DNA of 64,000 bases from NCBI RefSeq assembly GCF_034676725.1, contig NZ_JAUCBR010000004.1:3872001-3936000 (forward strand). The letters run 5' to 3'. The notes under the pieces are model-generated. The model saw only the letters and a list, made by a program, of their open reading frames with translations, made no database searches and was not told where the DNA came from. Below are positions 54,189-63,461 of the stretch, one piece after another (position 1 is the stretch's first letter; each line of letters opens with the position of its first letter). The stretch is from Denitromonas sp. GTDB taxonomy: Bacteria > Pseudomonadota > Gammaproteobacteria > Burkholderiales > Rhodocyclaceae. A program made the position numbers and the translations under genes.

Positions 54189-56804
54189 ATGGCTGGCGTC
54201 AAGAAGACAAAAGAGCATCACCAGCTCACCGACGAAGAACTCAAGCAGATCGTTGCTGAAGCCGATACGGGGGGCCGAAAGCCCACCGGGGCCGTCGCCC
54301 AGGCGATGATGCTGATCGCGCTGGCGTGGTCGCTCTTCCAGATATGGATTGCCTCCCCCTTGCCGTTCACTTTCGGCATTCTGGTATTCAACGACACCGA
54401 GTCACGCGCCATTCACCTGGCGTTCTCCGTGTTTCTCGCCTTCATGGCCTATCCAGCGTTCAAGCGTTCGCCGCGGGAGTACATCCCGGCCGTAGACTGG
54501 CTGCTGGCGTTCGTGGGCGCGTTCTGCGCGGCCTACCTCTTCCTGTTCTACTCGCAACTGGCAGAGCGTCCGGGCAGCCCGACCGACTACGACCTGGTTG
54601 TCGCCGTGGCCGGGATGGTGCTGCTGCTTGAAGCGGCCCGCCGCGCACTCGGCCTGCCGATGGTGATCCTGGCCATCGTCTTCATCATCTACATCTTTGC
54701 CGGGCCACACATGCCCGACATGATCGCCCACAAGGGCGCCTCGCTGGCCAAGGGCATGAGCCACCTGTGGCTGACCACCGAAGGCGTGTTTGGCGTGGCG
54801 CTGGGGGTTTCCTCCGGCTTCATCTTCCTGTTCGTGTTGTTCGGCGCCTTGCTCGAGACGGCCGGGGCCGGGAACTACTTCATCAAGAGCGCCGTCGGCC
54901 TGCTCGGCCACCTGCGTGGCGGCCCGGCCAAGGCGGCAGTGGTGGCCTCGGCGGCCACCGGCGTGATTTCCGGCTCGTCGATCGCCAACGTGGTGACGAC
55001 CGGCACCTTCACGATTCCGCTGATGAAGCGCATCGGCTATCGCGCAGACAAGGCCGCAGCGGTCGAGGTGGCCGGTTCGGTCAACGGCCAGATCATGCCG
55101 CCGGTGATGGGTGCGGCGGCCTTCCTGATGGTCGAGTATGTCGGCATCCCCTATGTGCAGGTGCTCAAGCACGCCATCGTGCCGGCGCTGATCTCCTACA
55201 TCGCGCTGTTCTACATCGTGCACCTGGAAGCCATGAAGGCGAACCTGCAGGGCATTCCGCGACAGAACCCGAAGCCCTGGCAGCAAAGCCTGATCAGCTT
55301 CACCATGACGGTCTCGGGCCTGATCATCCTGGCCGGCATCGTGTATTGGGGCCTGGGCTGGATCAAGACCGTGGCACCTGGCGGATCCATCGTCATCATC
55401 GCGATCCTCATGGCCATTGCCTACATCGCGCTGCTCAAGCTGAGCACGAAGTTCCCCGAACTGCACATGGACGACCCGAACGATCCGATCGAGAGCCTGC
55501 CGGATGTGGGGCCGACGCTGCAGTCCGGCCTGCACTACCTGCTGCCCGTGGCGGCACTGATCTGGAACCTGATGGTCGAGCAACTCTCGCCGGCCCTGTC
55601 GGCGTTCTGGGCCACGATGTTCCTGTGCTTCATTCTGGTCACGCAGCGACCGATCACCGCCTTCTTCCGGGGGATCAGCAGCCCGGGGGTCGAGTTCCGT
55701 CGCGGTCTTCAGGATCTGCTCGACGGCCTGGTGACCGGCGCGCGCAACATGATCGGCATCGGCATCGCCACCGCGGCGGCCGGCGTCATCGTCGGTACCG
55801 TGACGCTGACCGGCGTCGGCCTGGTGATGACCGAACTGGTCGAGACGCTCTCTGGTGGCAACATCGTGATCATGCTGTTCATGGTGGCCTTCATCTGCCT
55901 GATCCTCGGCATGGGCCTGCCGACCACCGCCAACTACATCATCGTGTCCACCCTGATGGCGCCGGTGATTGTCGAGGTCGGTGCGCAGAACGGCCTGCTG
56001 GTGCCGCTGATCGCGGTGCATCTGTTCGTGTTCTATTTCGGCCTGATGGCGGACGTCACCCCACCGGTGGGGCTGGCATCCTATGCCGCGGCAGGTATCG
56101 CGCTGACCGATCCGATCAAGACCGGCATCACCGCCTTTACCTATTCGATCCGCACTGCGGTGCTGCCCTTCATGTTCATCTTCAACACCCAGTTGCTGCT
56201 GATCGACATTGAAGGGCCGTTCCATCTCATCCTCACCTTGTTCAGCGCGACCGTGGCCAGTCTGATCTTTGCCGCGGCCACGCAGGGCTGGTTCATGACG
56301 CGCAGCAAGCGCTGGGAATCGGCGGTGCTGATCGTGCTCACCTTCGTGCTGTTCCGGCCGGGCTTCTTCATGGACGAAGTGTTCCCGCCATACGAGCGTC
56401 TGCATGGCGCCGACGCAGTCGAAGCGGTCAATGCCGTGCCCGATAACGGCCGCCTGCGGCTGTTCATCGAGGGCATCAACATCGACGGTGACGAAATCGC
56501 CAAGGGCGTGCTGCTGCCACTCGGGCCGAAGGCGGACAATGCCCGGGCCCGCCTGGCGGCTGCCGGTGTCAAGGTGGTGCCTTTCGGCGAGGACATTCAG
56601 GTCGTCGGGGTGGACTTCGGCTCGCAGGCCGAAAAGCTTGGCATCGAGCAAGGCTTCAAGATCACTGCGGTCGAACTCCCGAACGATCGTCCGGCCAAGG
56701 AATGGATGTTCTTGCCGGCCTTCATCGTGTTGGGCTTGATCGTCATGATTCAGCGCCGCCGCGCCAAGCATACGGATCCGCACGCCACGCCCGCCGCGGC
56801 GTAG
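54189..56804 (+). CDS. TRAP transporter fused permease (4TM+12TM) with C-terminal DUF3394/PDZ-like domain
   Basis: An 871-residue sodium-coupled TRAP permease in which small and large subunits are fused, the form paired with TAXI binding proteins. A cytoplasmic N-terminus (about 1-37) leads into roughly 17 hydrophobic segments; SGSSIANVVTTGTFTIPLMKR, GLPTTANYIIVS and LMADVTPPVGLA are the conserved large-subunit motifs. After the last core TM (about 735) comes a periplasmic domain with VVGVDFGSQAEKLGI, PDZ-like, then a final TM and basic tail, as in DUF3394-bearing permeases. The ATG at 54189 follows GGAGACG; longer frames are unconserved. Confidence 0.93.
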   Translation: MAGVKKTKEHHQLTDEELKQIVAEADTGGRKPTGAVAQAMMLIALAWSLFQIWIASPLPFTFGILVFNDTESRAIHLAFSVFLAFMAYPAFKRSPREYIPAVDWLLAFVGAFCAAYLFLFYSQLAERPGSPTDYDLVVAVAGMVLLLEAARRALGLPMVILAIVFIIYIFAGPHMPDMIAHKGASLAKGMSHLWLTTEGVFGVALGVSSGFIFLFVLFGALLETAGAGNYFIKSAVGLLGHLRGGPAKAAVVASAATGVISGSSIANVVTTGTFTIPLMKRIGYRADKAAAVEVAGSVNGQIMPPVMGAAAFLMVEYVGIPYVQVLKHAIVPALISYIALFYIVHLEAMKANLQGIPRQNPKPWQQSLISFTMTVSGLIILAGIVYWGLGWIKTVAPGGSIVIIAILMAIAYIALLKLSTKFPELHMDDPNDPIESLPDVGPTLQSGLHYLLPVAALIWNLMVEQLSPALSAFWATMFLCFILVTQRPITAFFRGISSPGVEFRRGLQDLLDGLVTGARNMIGIGIATAAAGVIVGTVTLTGVGLVMTELVETLSGGNIVIMLFMVAFICLILGMGLPTTANYIIVSTLMAPVIVEVGAQNGLLVPLIAVHLFVFYFGLMADVTPPVGLASYAAAGIALTDPIKTGITAFTYSIRTAVLPFMFIFNTQLLLIDIEGPFHLILTLFSATVASLIFAAATQGWFMTRSKRWESAVLIVLTFVLFRPGFFMDEVFPPYERLHGADAVEAVNAVPDNGRLRLFIEGINIDGDEIAKGVLLPLGPKADNARARLAAAGVKVVPFGEDIQVVGVDFGSQAEKLGIEQGFKITAVELPNDRPAKEWMFLPAFIVLGLIVMIQRRRAKHTDPHATPAAA

Positions 56805-56834
56805 CTACCGGCGCCGGGCCGTTGCCCCGTTGAA

Positions 56835-56865
56835 CAGACGCCCCGATTTCGGGGCGTCTGTTTTT
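56835..56865 (+). terminator. Rho-independent terminator of the TRAP operon
   Basis: Stem CAGACGCCCCGA/TCGGGGCGTCTG followed by TTTTT, 30 bases after the permease stop. Confidence 0.92.
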
Positions 56866-56917
56866 GCAGAGGGCGCCGCACATGGGGTGGCGGCCAGGCG
56901 TTTGAGTTGCCATAACA

Positions 56918-56950
56918 AAAATGGCCGCCATCTTGCGATGGCGGCCATTT
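56918..56950 (-). terminator. Rho-independent terminator of typA
   Basis: Stem AAATGGCCGCCATC/GATGGCGGCCATTT with a TTGC loop; read on the minus strand it ends in a T run (TTTTTG). It lies about 30 bases past the typA stop. Confidence 0.9.
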
Positions 56951-56980
56951 GACTGGTTGCAGTCGATGCGACGCGCGGGC

Positions 56981-58795
56981 TTACTCGCCCGACTTGCCGG
57001 CGCGCTTGCGCTCGTGCTCCTTGAGGTAGCGCTTGCGCAGGCGGATCGACTTGGGCGTGATCTCGACCAGTTCGTCGTCGGTGATGAACTCAATCGCCGA
57101 CTCCAGCGTCAGCTTGATCGGCGGCACCAGGCGCACCGCTTCATCGGTGCCCGAGGCGCGCACGTTGGTCAGCTGCTTGCCCTTGATCGGGTTGACCACC
57201 AGGTCGTTGTCGCGGGTGTGGATGCCGATGACCATGCCTTCGTACAGCGCATCGCCCGGGTTCACGAACATGCGGCCACGATCCTGCAGGTTCCACAGGG
57301 CGTAGGCAACGGCGGCGCCGTCGTTCTGGGAAATGAGCACGCCGTTGCGACGGTCGGCCATGCTGCCGGCCATCGGGCCGTAGTCATCGAACACATGGCT
57401 GGCGAGGCCGGTGCCGCGGGTCAGGGTGAGGAACTCGCCCTGGAAGCCGATCAGGCCCCGTGCCGGAATGCGGTATTCGAGGCGCACGCGCCCCTTGCCG
57501 TCGGGCTGCATGTCCTGCAGTTCGCCGCGGCGACGGCCGAGTTCTTCCATCACGCCGCCCTGGTGCTCTTCTTCGACGTCGACAGTGAGCATCTCGTAAG
57601 GCTCGCACCTGACGCCGTCGATGTCCTTGAACACCACGCGCGGGCGGCCGACAGCCAGCTCGTAGCCTTCGCGACGCATGTTCTCGAGCAGGATGGTCAG
57701 GTGCAGTTCGCCACGACCGGAGACTTCAAAGACTTCCGAGTCGGCGGTGTAGTTCACACGCAGGGCCACGTTCTTGAGCAGTTCCTTTTCCAGGCGCTCA
57801 CGGATCTGGCGGCTGGTCACGAACTTGCCTTCACGGCCGGCCAGCGGCGAGGTGTTGACCATGAAGTTCATGGTCAGCGTCGGCTCGTCGACGGCGATGG
57901 GGGGCAGGGGATTGAGGGCGTCCGGTGCGCACAGGGTGACGCCGATGTTCACCTGCTCGATGCCCGACACCAGGATGATGTCGCCGGCCTCGGCCGATTC
58001 GGCCGAGCTGCGATCGAGGCCCTTGAAGGTCAGCACCTGGCCGACCTTGGCCTTGCCGCGGTTCTCGTCACCGTACATGACGACCACTTCCTGGTTCGGC
58101 ATGATGCGGCCACGGCGCACGCGGCCGATACCGAGCTGGCCGATGTAGGTGGAGTAGTCGAGCGAACAGATCTGGATCTGCAGCGGGGCGTCGGCGTCCA
58201 CATCGGGCTGGTCAACATGTTCGAGGATGGCTTCGAACAGCGGCTTCATGTCGGTGCCCGGCTGGTCGGCGTCGAGCATGGCGTAGCCGTTGAGCGCCGA
58301 GGCGTACACCACCGGGAAGTCGAGCTGCTCTTCGGTCGCGCCGAGCTTGTCGAACAGGTCGAAGGTATGGTCGATCACCCAGTTAGGACGCGAGCCGGGG
58401 CGGTCGATCTTGTTGATGACCACGATCGGCTTGAGGCCCATGGCCAGCGCCTTGCGGGTGACGAAGCGGGTCTGCGGCATCGGGCCTTCGACCGCATCGA
58501 CCAGCAGCAGCACGCCGTCGACCATCGACAGCACGCGCTCGACCTCGCCACCGAAGTCGGCGTGTCCCGGGGTGTCGACGATGTTGATGTGGGTGTCGCC
58601 GTACTGGATGGCACAGTTTTTCGACAGAATCGTGATGCCACGCTCTTTTTCGAGGTCGTTGCTGTCCATCACGCGTTCCGACACAGCCTGGTGGGCTGCG
58701 AAGGTGCCGGACTGGCGCAGGAGTTGGTCGACCAGGGTGGTTTTGCCGTGGTCAACGTGAGCGATGATGGCAATGTTGCGAATGGAGCGGGACAT
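56981..58795 (-). CDS. typA: Translational GTPase TypA/BipA
   Basis: A 604-residue ribosome-associated GTPase related to EF-G that aids 50S assembly and stress adaptation. G motifs are complete: HVDHGKTTL (G1), RGITILSKN (G2), DTPGHADFGGEVER (G3), NKIDRPGS (G4) and YASALNGYA (G5). Domains II, III, V and the BipA-specific C-terminal domain follow; GRGELHLTILLENMRREG is in domain III. Monocistronic, ended by its own terminator, and divergent from the methylthioinosine phosphorylase gene. Confidence 0.97.
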   Translation of the reverse strand: MSRSIRNIAIIAHVDHGKTTLVDQLLRQSGTFAAHQAVSERVMDSNDLEKERGITILSKNCAIQYGDTHINIVDTPGHADFGGEVERVLSMVDGVLLLVDAVEGPMPQTRFVTRKALAMGLKPIVVINKIDRPGSRPNWVIDHTFDLFDKLGATEEQLDFPVVYASALNGYAMLDADQPGTDMKPLFEAILEHVDQPDVDADAPLQIQICSLDYSTYIGQLGIGRVRRGRIMPNQEVVVMYGDENRGKAKVGQVLTFKGLDRSSAESAEAGDIILVSGIEQVNIGVTLCAPDALNPLPPIAVDEPTLTMNFMVNTSPLAGREGKFVTSRQIRERLEKELLKNVALRVNYTADSEVFEVSGRGELHLTILLENMRREGYELAVGRPRVVFKDIDGVRCEPYEMLTVDVEEEHQGGVMEELGRRRGELQDMQPDGKGRVRLEYRIPARGLIGFQGEFLTLTRGTGLASHVFDDYGPMAGSMADRRNGVLISQNDGAAVAYALWNLQDRGRMFVNPGDALYEGMVIGIHTRDNDLVVNPIKGKQLTNVRASGTDEAVRLVPPIKLTLESAIEFITDDELVEITPKSIRLRKRYLKEHERKRAGKSGE

Positions 58796-58942
58796 GAAAG
58801 CGCCGGAAGTGTCTGAAAAGGGGCGGATTCTACCATGGCCTGCCGCATTGCAGCAGGCTTCCGCCAGAAGGTGAGTAGGAGTTGTCGGTCGGCTGCGTGG
58901 TAAAATCTGCGCCCTTTTTCACCTGCAGCAGGAGTCCCCCGG

Positions 58943-59689
58943 ATGCTGGCCATCATCGGCGGAAGCGGTCTGACGCAACTGGCGTCCCTTGAAATCACCC
59001 GTCGCGAGGTGGTGCGTACCCCTTATGGCGAACCCTCCGGCGCCCTGACCTTCGGGCAGGTGTGCAATCAGCCGGTGGTGTTCCTGGCCCGCCATGGCTA
59101 TGGCCACACCATTCCGCCGCATCTGGTCAATTACCGCGCCAACCTTTGGGCGCTCAAGCATGTCGGCGCGCTGGGCGTGATTTCGGTGGCCTCGGTCGGC
59201 GGCATCCGGGCGGATTTCGGCCCCGGCGCGCTGGTGGTGCCGGATCAGATCCTCGACTACACCTGGGGCCGCAAGAGCACGTACTTCGATGCGCTCGACC
59301 AGCCGGTGCACCACGTGGATTTCACCCACCCCTATGACCCCGCGTTGCGTCAGCGCCTGCTCGCCGCCGCGGCGGCGGCCGGGCAGGCGATCCACGACGG
59401 TGGCGTGTACGCCACAACACAAGGGCCGCGCCTGGAGACCGCCGCGGAGATCAACCGTTTCGAGCGCGACGGCGCCGATCTGGTCGGCATGACCGGCATG
59501 CCCGAAGCGGTGCTGGCGCGCGAACTGGAGCTGCCTTACGCGGCCATCAACGTGGTGGCGAACTTCGCCGCCGGGCGGGCGTCGAGCGAGCAGGGCATCA
59601 GCTTCGACAGCATCGAGGTGGTGCTGCACGAGGCAATGGTGCGGGTGCGCTGCATTCTCGACAGCCTGTGCGTCAAGGATGCCGCCTGA
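58943..59689 (+). CDS. S-methyl-5'-thioinosine phosphorylase
   Basis: A 248-residue MTAP/PNP-family enzyme of purine and methionine salvage. The N-terminal IIGGSGL phosphate loop, LARHGYGHTIPPHLVNYRAN and CVGGI-equivalent VASVGGIRADFGPG are visible; MTGMPEAVLARELELPYAAI is the substrate-binding region. The short length and sequence fit the methylthioinosine-specific branch known from Pseudomonas more than true MTA phosphorylase. It starts just downstream of the divergent typA promoter region and ends in a bidirectional terminator. Confidence 0.87.
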   Translation: MLAIIGGSGLTQLASLEITRREVVRTPYGEPSGALTFGQVCNQPVVFLARHGYGHTIPPHLVNYRANLWALKHVGALGVISVASVGGIRADFGPGALVVPDQILDYTWGRKSTYFDALDQPVHHVDFTHPYDPALRQRLLAAAAAAGQAIHDGGVYATTQGPRLETAAEINRFERDGADLVGMTGMPEAVLARELELPYAAINVVANFAAGRASSEQGISFDSIEVVLHEAMVRVRCILDSLCVKDAA

Positions 59690-59746
59690 CACGCATCACC
59701 CGGATGGGGTCGCAGGGGTGGCTTAGCGCAGGCGCCTGAAAACACA

Positions 59747-59784
59747 AGAGGCCGCTTCCCATCGGCAGGGAAGCGGCCTTTTTT
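59747..59784. terminator. Bidirectional terminator between the phosphorylase gene and glnD
   Basis: Stem AAGAGGCCGCTTCCC/GGGAAGCGGCCTTTTTT (14-15 bp) with a 7-base loop and a T run on the plus strand. It serves the phosphorylase gene and probably the convergent glnD. Confidence 0.9.
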
Positions 59785-59798
59785 GCGGCAACAGCCGG

Positions 59799-62383
59799 CT
59801 AGATCTTCAGCTTGTCGATCAGGTCGCGCTCGACCCGCAGCACATGGGTGTCACTCGACAAACCGCGACCGGTGACCAGAAAGGTGTCTTCGACGCGCTC
59901 GCCCAGGGTCGAGATCTTGGCGGCGAGCACGGACACTTCATGGTAGGCGAGGGTGTCCGCAATATCGAAGAGCAGGCCGGGGCGGTCGGCTGCGGTGAGT
60001 GTCAGGATGTAGTGCTTGCCGCTGTCGTCGGCGCGCAGCCTGACTGCCGGCGCCACGGGGAAGTGGCGCACCTTGCGCGACAGGCGCGTATCGGTGGGGC
60101 GGTCGATCGGCGCATCAGTGCTCAGCCGTGTGCTCAGTTCGTGCTCGATCAGTGCCAGGTGGTCCCGGTAGTGGGCATCGCCACCCGGGTTCTGCAGCAC
60201 AAATGTGTCGAGGGCGAAGTTGTGCCGCGTGGTGTGCACCTTGGCGTCCAGAATGGTGTAGCCGAGCTTGCCGAAAAACCCGCACAACCGCTTGAACAGA
60301 TCCCGCTGGTCGTGGGTGAACACCATGACCTGCAGGCCTTCGCCGCCCTCGCTCAGGCGCGCCTTGACCACCGGCTCGGGGCTGTCCGGGCGGTGATAGA
60401 GGTGGCGGGTGTGCCAGGCGATCTCGTCGGCCGAGTGGCGCATGAAGTACACCGAATCGAGCTTGGCCCACAGGGCGTCCTCGGTGCCGGGGCGCAAGCC
60501 GAAATAGCGCAGGATGCGCGCCGCGTCCTGCTGGCGGTCGTCCAGACCGAGCGCCTCGACGGCCGAGGCGCCGCGCAACAGCCGTTGCGTGGCATGGAAG
60601 AGATCCTCGAGCAGACGGGCCTTCCAGCCGTTCCAGACCTTGGGGCTGGTGCCGCGGATGTCGGCGTGGGTGAGCAGATACAGCGCGATCAGCCGTTCCT
60701 CGTTGCCGACGCGTGCGGCGAAACGCTCGACCACCGCCGGGTCGGTAATGTCTTCCTTCTGGGCGACATGCGACATGACCAGATGGTGCTCGACCAGCCA
60801 TTCGACCAGTGCCGTATCGGCCGGCGCCATGGCGTGCTGTTCGCAGAAATTGCGGGCATCAACCATGCCGAGCTTGGAGTGATCGCCGCCGCGCCCCTTG
60901 GCGATATCGTGGAACAGCGAGGCGACATACAGCAGCCAGTGGTCCTGGTAGCCCAGCATCAGCCGCGTCATCAGCGGATATTCGTGGGCGTGCTCGCCCA
61001 TGGTGAAGCGGCGCAGATTGCGCAGCACCATCATGGTGTGCTGATCGACCGTGTAGACGTGGAACAGGTCGTGCTGCATCTGGCACGAAATCTTGCGCCA
61101 GGGCGGCAGGTAGTTGCTCAGGATGCCGTACTGGTTCATGCGGCGGAAGTTATGGACGATGCCGCGGCGCGCCTTGAGCAGCGAGATGAAACGCTCGCGG
61201 TTGGCCGGATCGGCGCGGAAGCGGGCGTTGATCTGGCGGCGATTGATCCACAGCGCACGCAGGGTACGTGCCGTCATGCCGGTCAGCTCCGAGCGCTGCT
61301 GCAGGATCTGGAACGCTTCGAGCATGGCTGACGGCGTGCGTTCGAACAGGTCCTCCTCGCGCATGTCCAGCAGGTCGCGCACGCTCTGGAAGTGCTCATT
61401 GATGAACAGCGGCGCGGCGCGCTCCTGCTCGAACAGCACGTCCTGGTAGTTCAGCGACAGCAAGGTGTTGAGCTGCATCACCTTTTTGGCGGTGAGGTAG
61501 TAGCGCTGCATCAGCACCTCGGCCGCGCGCTTGCCGGTCGTCGGCTTGATGCCGAAGGCCTTGGCGAGGTTCTCCTGGTGGTCGAACAGCAGCCGGTCTT
61601 CGGCCCGGCCGGCGAGCAGATGCAGGCGAATGCGGACATGTTGCAAGAAGCGCTCGGCCGAGCGCAGATCGTTGGCTTCGTCGGCGGTAATCAACCGTCG
61701 GTGCGCCAGATCACGCCAGCTCTTGCCCAGCCCTGCCGCACGGCTGACCCAGCCGAGCACCTGCAGGTCGCGCAAGCCGCCGGGGCTCTCCTTGCAGTTG
61801 GGCTCGAGCGCGTAGGGGCTGTCTTCGTAGCGTGCGTAGCGCTGCTCCTGCTCGCGCTGCTTGGCGGCGAAGAAGGTCGCCACATCGAGGTCGGCATGCA
61901 ACTGCCGGTCGAGCTGGTCGAACAGCGAGCGCGGCCCGGCCAGGAGGCGTTTCTCGAGCAGATTGGTCTGAATCGTGACGTCTTGCCGGGCAGTCTCGAT
62001 GCACTCCTCGACCGTGCGCACGCTGTGGCCGATATGCAGGCCGATATCCCACAGCGCACCGACGAAGGCGGTGAGGGCTGCCTCGTGTTCGGCGCCAATC
62101 TCGCCCGGCAACAGAACGAGCAGGTCGACGTCGGAGTAGGGGTGCAGTTCGCCGCGGCCATATCCCCCCGTGGCGACCAGGGCCATGTCGGGCGGGAGGG
62201 CGAAGCTGCGCCAAAGCTGTTTGAGCGCGCCGTCAACAAGGGCCGTACGCCCCCTCAGATAGCTGCGGGTCAGCGGGCGCTGGACATAGCTGGCGGCGAG
62301 CTTTTTTTTTCGCCCTCGCGCACAGCGTCGCGCACGGCGGAAATGGCCGCGCGCTGCGGGTCAACGGCGGCCTGTGCGGTCAT
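59799..62383 (-). CDS. glnD: Bifunctional PII uridylyltransferase/uridylyl-removing enzyme GlnD (frame disrupted at 62302)
   Basis: Nitrogen sensor that uridylylates or deuridylylates PII according to glutamine. The main frame holds the nucleotidyltransferase site (GGYGRGELHPYSDVDLL), the HD hydrolase domain (LFHDIAKGRGGDHS) and two C-terminal ACT domains (FFGKLGYTILDAKVHTT; DRPGLLFDIADTLAYH). The real N-terminus MTAQAAVDPQRAAIS begins at 62383, overlapping the map stop by 4 bases, but a run of nine A on the coding strand (T 62302-62310) puts it out of frame. With ten A it would read EGEKKKLAASYVQRPL, with seven EGEKKLAASY, continuing into the main frame. Corrected length is about 861. The shorter frame from 62186 would lack part of the N-terminus. 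Confidence 0.92.
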
Positions 62384-63195
62384 GGCAGCAGCGCGTCGAC
62401 CAGGGCAGGGCGGGCCGGCGTACCGTCCGACACCGTCAAGATCTCGACGCCGGTGTCGGTGACCAGGATGGTGTGCTCCCACTGGGCGGAGAGGCTGCGA
62501 TCCTTGGTGACGATGGTCCAGCCGTCGGGCAATTCGGAGATGGCCGCCTTGCCGGCGTTGATCATCGGTTCGATGGTGAAGGTCATGCCGGCCTTCAGCT
62601 CCAGCCCCGTACCGGGCCGGCCGTAGTGCAGCACCTGCGGGTCTTCATGGAATTTCTTGCCGATGCCGTGACCGCAGAACTCGCGCACCACAGAAAAGCC
62701 GTTTTCTTCGGCATGCTTCTGGATGGCGGCCCCGATGTCGCCCAGGCGCGCGCCGGGCTTGACCATGGCAATGCCCACCCACATGCACTCGTAGGTCACC
62801 TGGCACAGGCGCTTGGCAAGGATGGACACGCCCGAGCCCACTTGGAACATGCGGCTGGTGTCCCCGTGGTAGCCGTCCTTGATGACGGTGATGTCGATAT
62901 TGACGATATCGCCCTTCTTGAGTGCCTTGTCGCTTGGCACGCCGTGGCAGACCTGATGGTTGATCGACGTGCAGATGGATTTCGGATAGGGCGTATAGCC
63001 GGCCGGCGCGTAGTTGAGCGGCGCCGGGATGGCTTGCTGGACATTCACGATGTAGTCGTGACAAAGCTTGTCGAGCTCATCGGTGGTGACGCCGGGCTTG
63101 ACATGCGGCGTGATGAAGTCGAGCACTTCCGCGGCCAGTCGGCCGGCGACGCGCATGCGTTGAATGTCTTCTGAGTTCTTGATGTCGATTGTCAT
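62380..63195 (-). CDS. map: Type I methionine aminopeptidase
   Basis: A 271-residue M24A enzyme removing the initiator Met from new proteins. Metal ligands are visible: the Asp pair in VNIDITVIKDGYHGDTSRMF, His in GHGIGKKFHEDP, Glu in FTIEPMIN and Glu in SAQWEHTILVT. It is divergent from rpsB, the usual map-rpsB arrangement, and is followed by glnD with a 4-base overlap, so map and glnD form one leftward operon. Confidence 0.97.
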   Translation of the reverse strand: MTIDIKNSEDIQRMRVAGRLAAEVLDFITPHVKPGVTTDELDKLCHDYIVNVQQAIPAPLNYAPAGYTPYPKSICTSINHQVCHGVPSDKALKKGDIVNIDITVIKDGYHGDTSRMFQVGSGVSILAKRLCQVTYECMWVGIAMVKPGARLGDIGAAIQKHAEENGFSVVREFCGHGIGKKFHEDPQVLHYGRPGTGLELKAGMTFTIEPMINAGKAAISELPDGWTIVTKDRSLSAQWEHTILVTDTGVEILTVSDGTPARPALVDALLP

Positions 63196-63290
63196 GCTGG
63201 AATGGGCCAGGCAGGGGTCGGTAAAGGCGAAAGGCTATCGCATGGCGCGGCGGCCAGCAATCTTGCACACAAAACAGCGCTTGGCGGCGC

Positions 63291-63320
63291 TTGAGCGCTG
63301 TCATGTTGCACTGCTATACT
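63291..63320 (+). promoter_or_regulatory. Candidate sigma-70 promoter of rpsB
   Basis: TTGAGC (63291-63296) and TATACT (63315-63320) with an 18-base spacer, 142 bases before the rpsB ATG. Confidence 0.6.
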
Positions 63321-63326
63321 TGCGAG

Positions 63327-63461
63327 CTTGCTTGATCGTGGTGATCTTGCAAGACAAATCCACACGCCCGGCTTTACACCGGAAAGGGTCTGTCCGCATG
63401 CGGGCAGCAGCAGCCGAGAGGTTGCGACCGGGCGGAGGCTTAACCCTTTAGGAGCAATACA
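63327..63461 (+). promoter_or_regulatory. rpsB: rpsB 5' leader, possible S2 autoregulatory RNA
   Basis: A leader of about 135 bases from the predicted start of transcription to the rpsB ATG. It has GC-rich segments able to form hairpins (for example TCTGTCCGCATGCGGGCAG, where CCGCATGCGG is self-complementary) and a TTTAGGAG ribosome site 7-8 bases before the ATG. S2 represses its own operon through such leaders in other proteobacteria; here this is inferred by analogy. Confidence 0.4.

Noticed and set aside
54402..56783. 793-codon open frame antisense to the TRAP permease
   Set aside because: Low-complexity His/Asp/Arg-rich translation; the opposite strand has clear TM segments and TRAP motifs.
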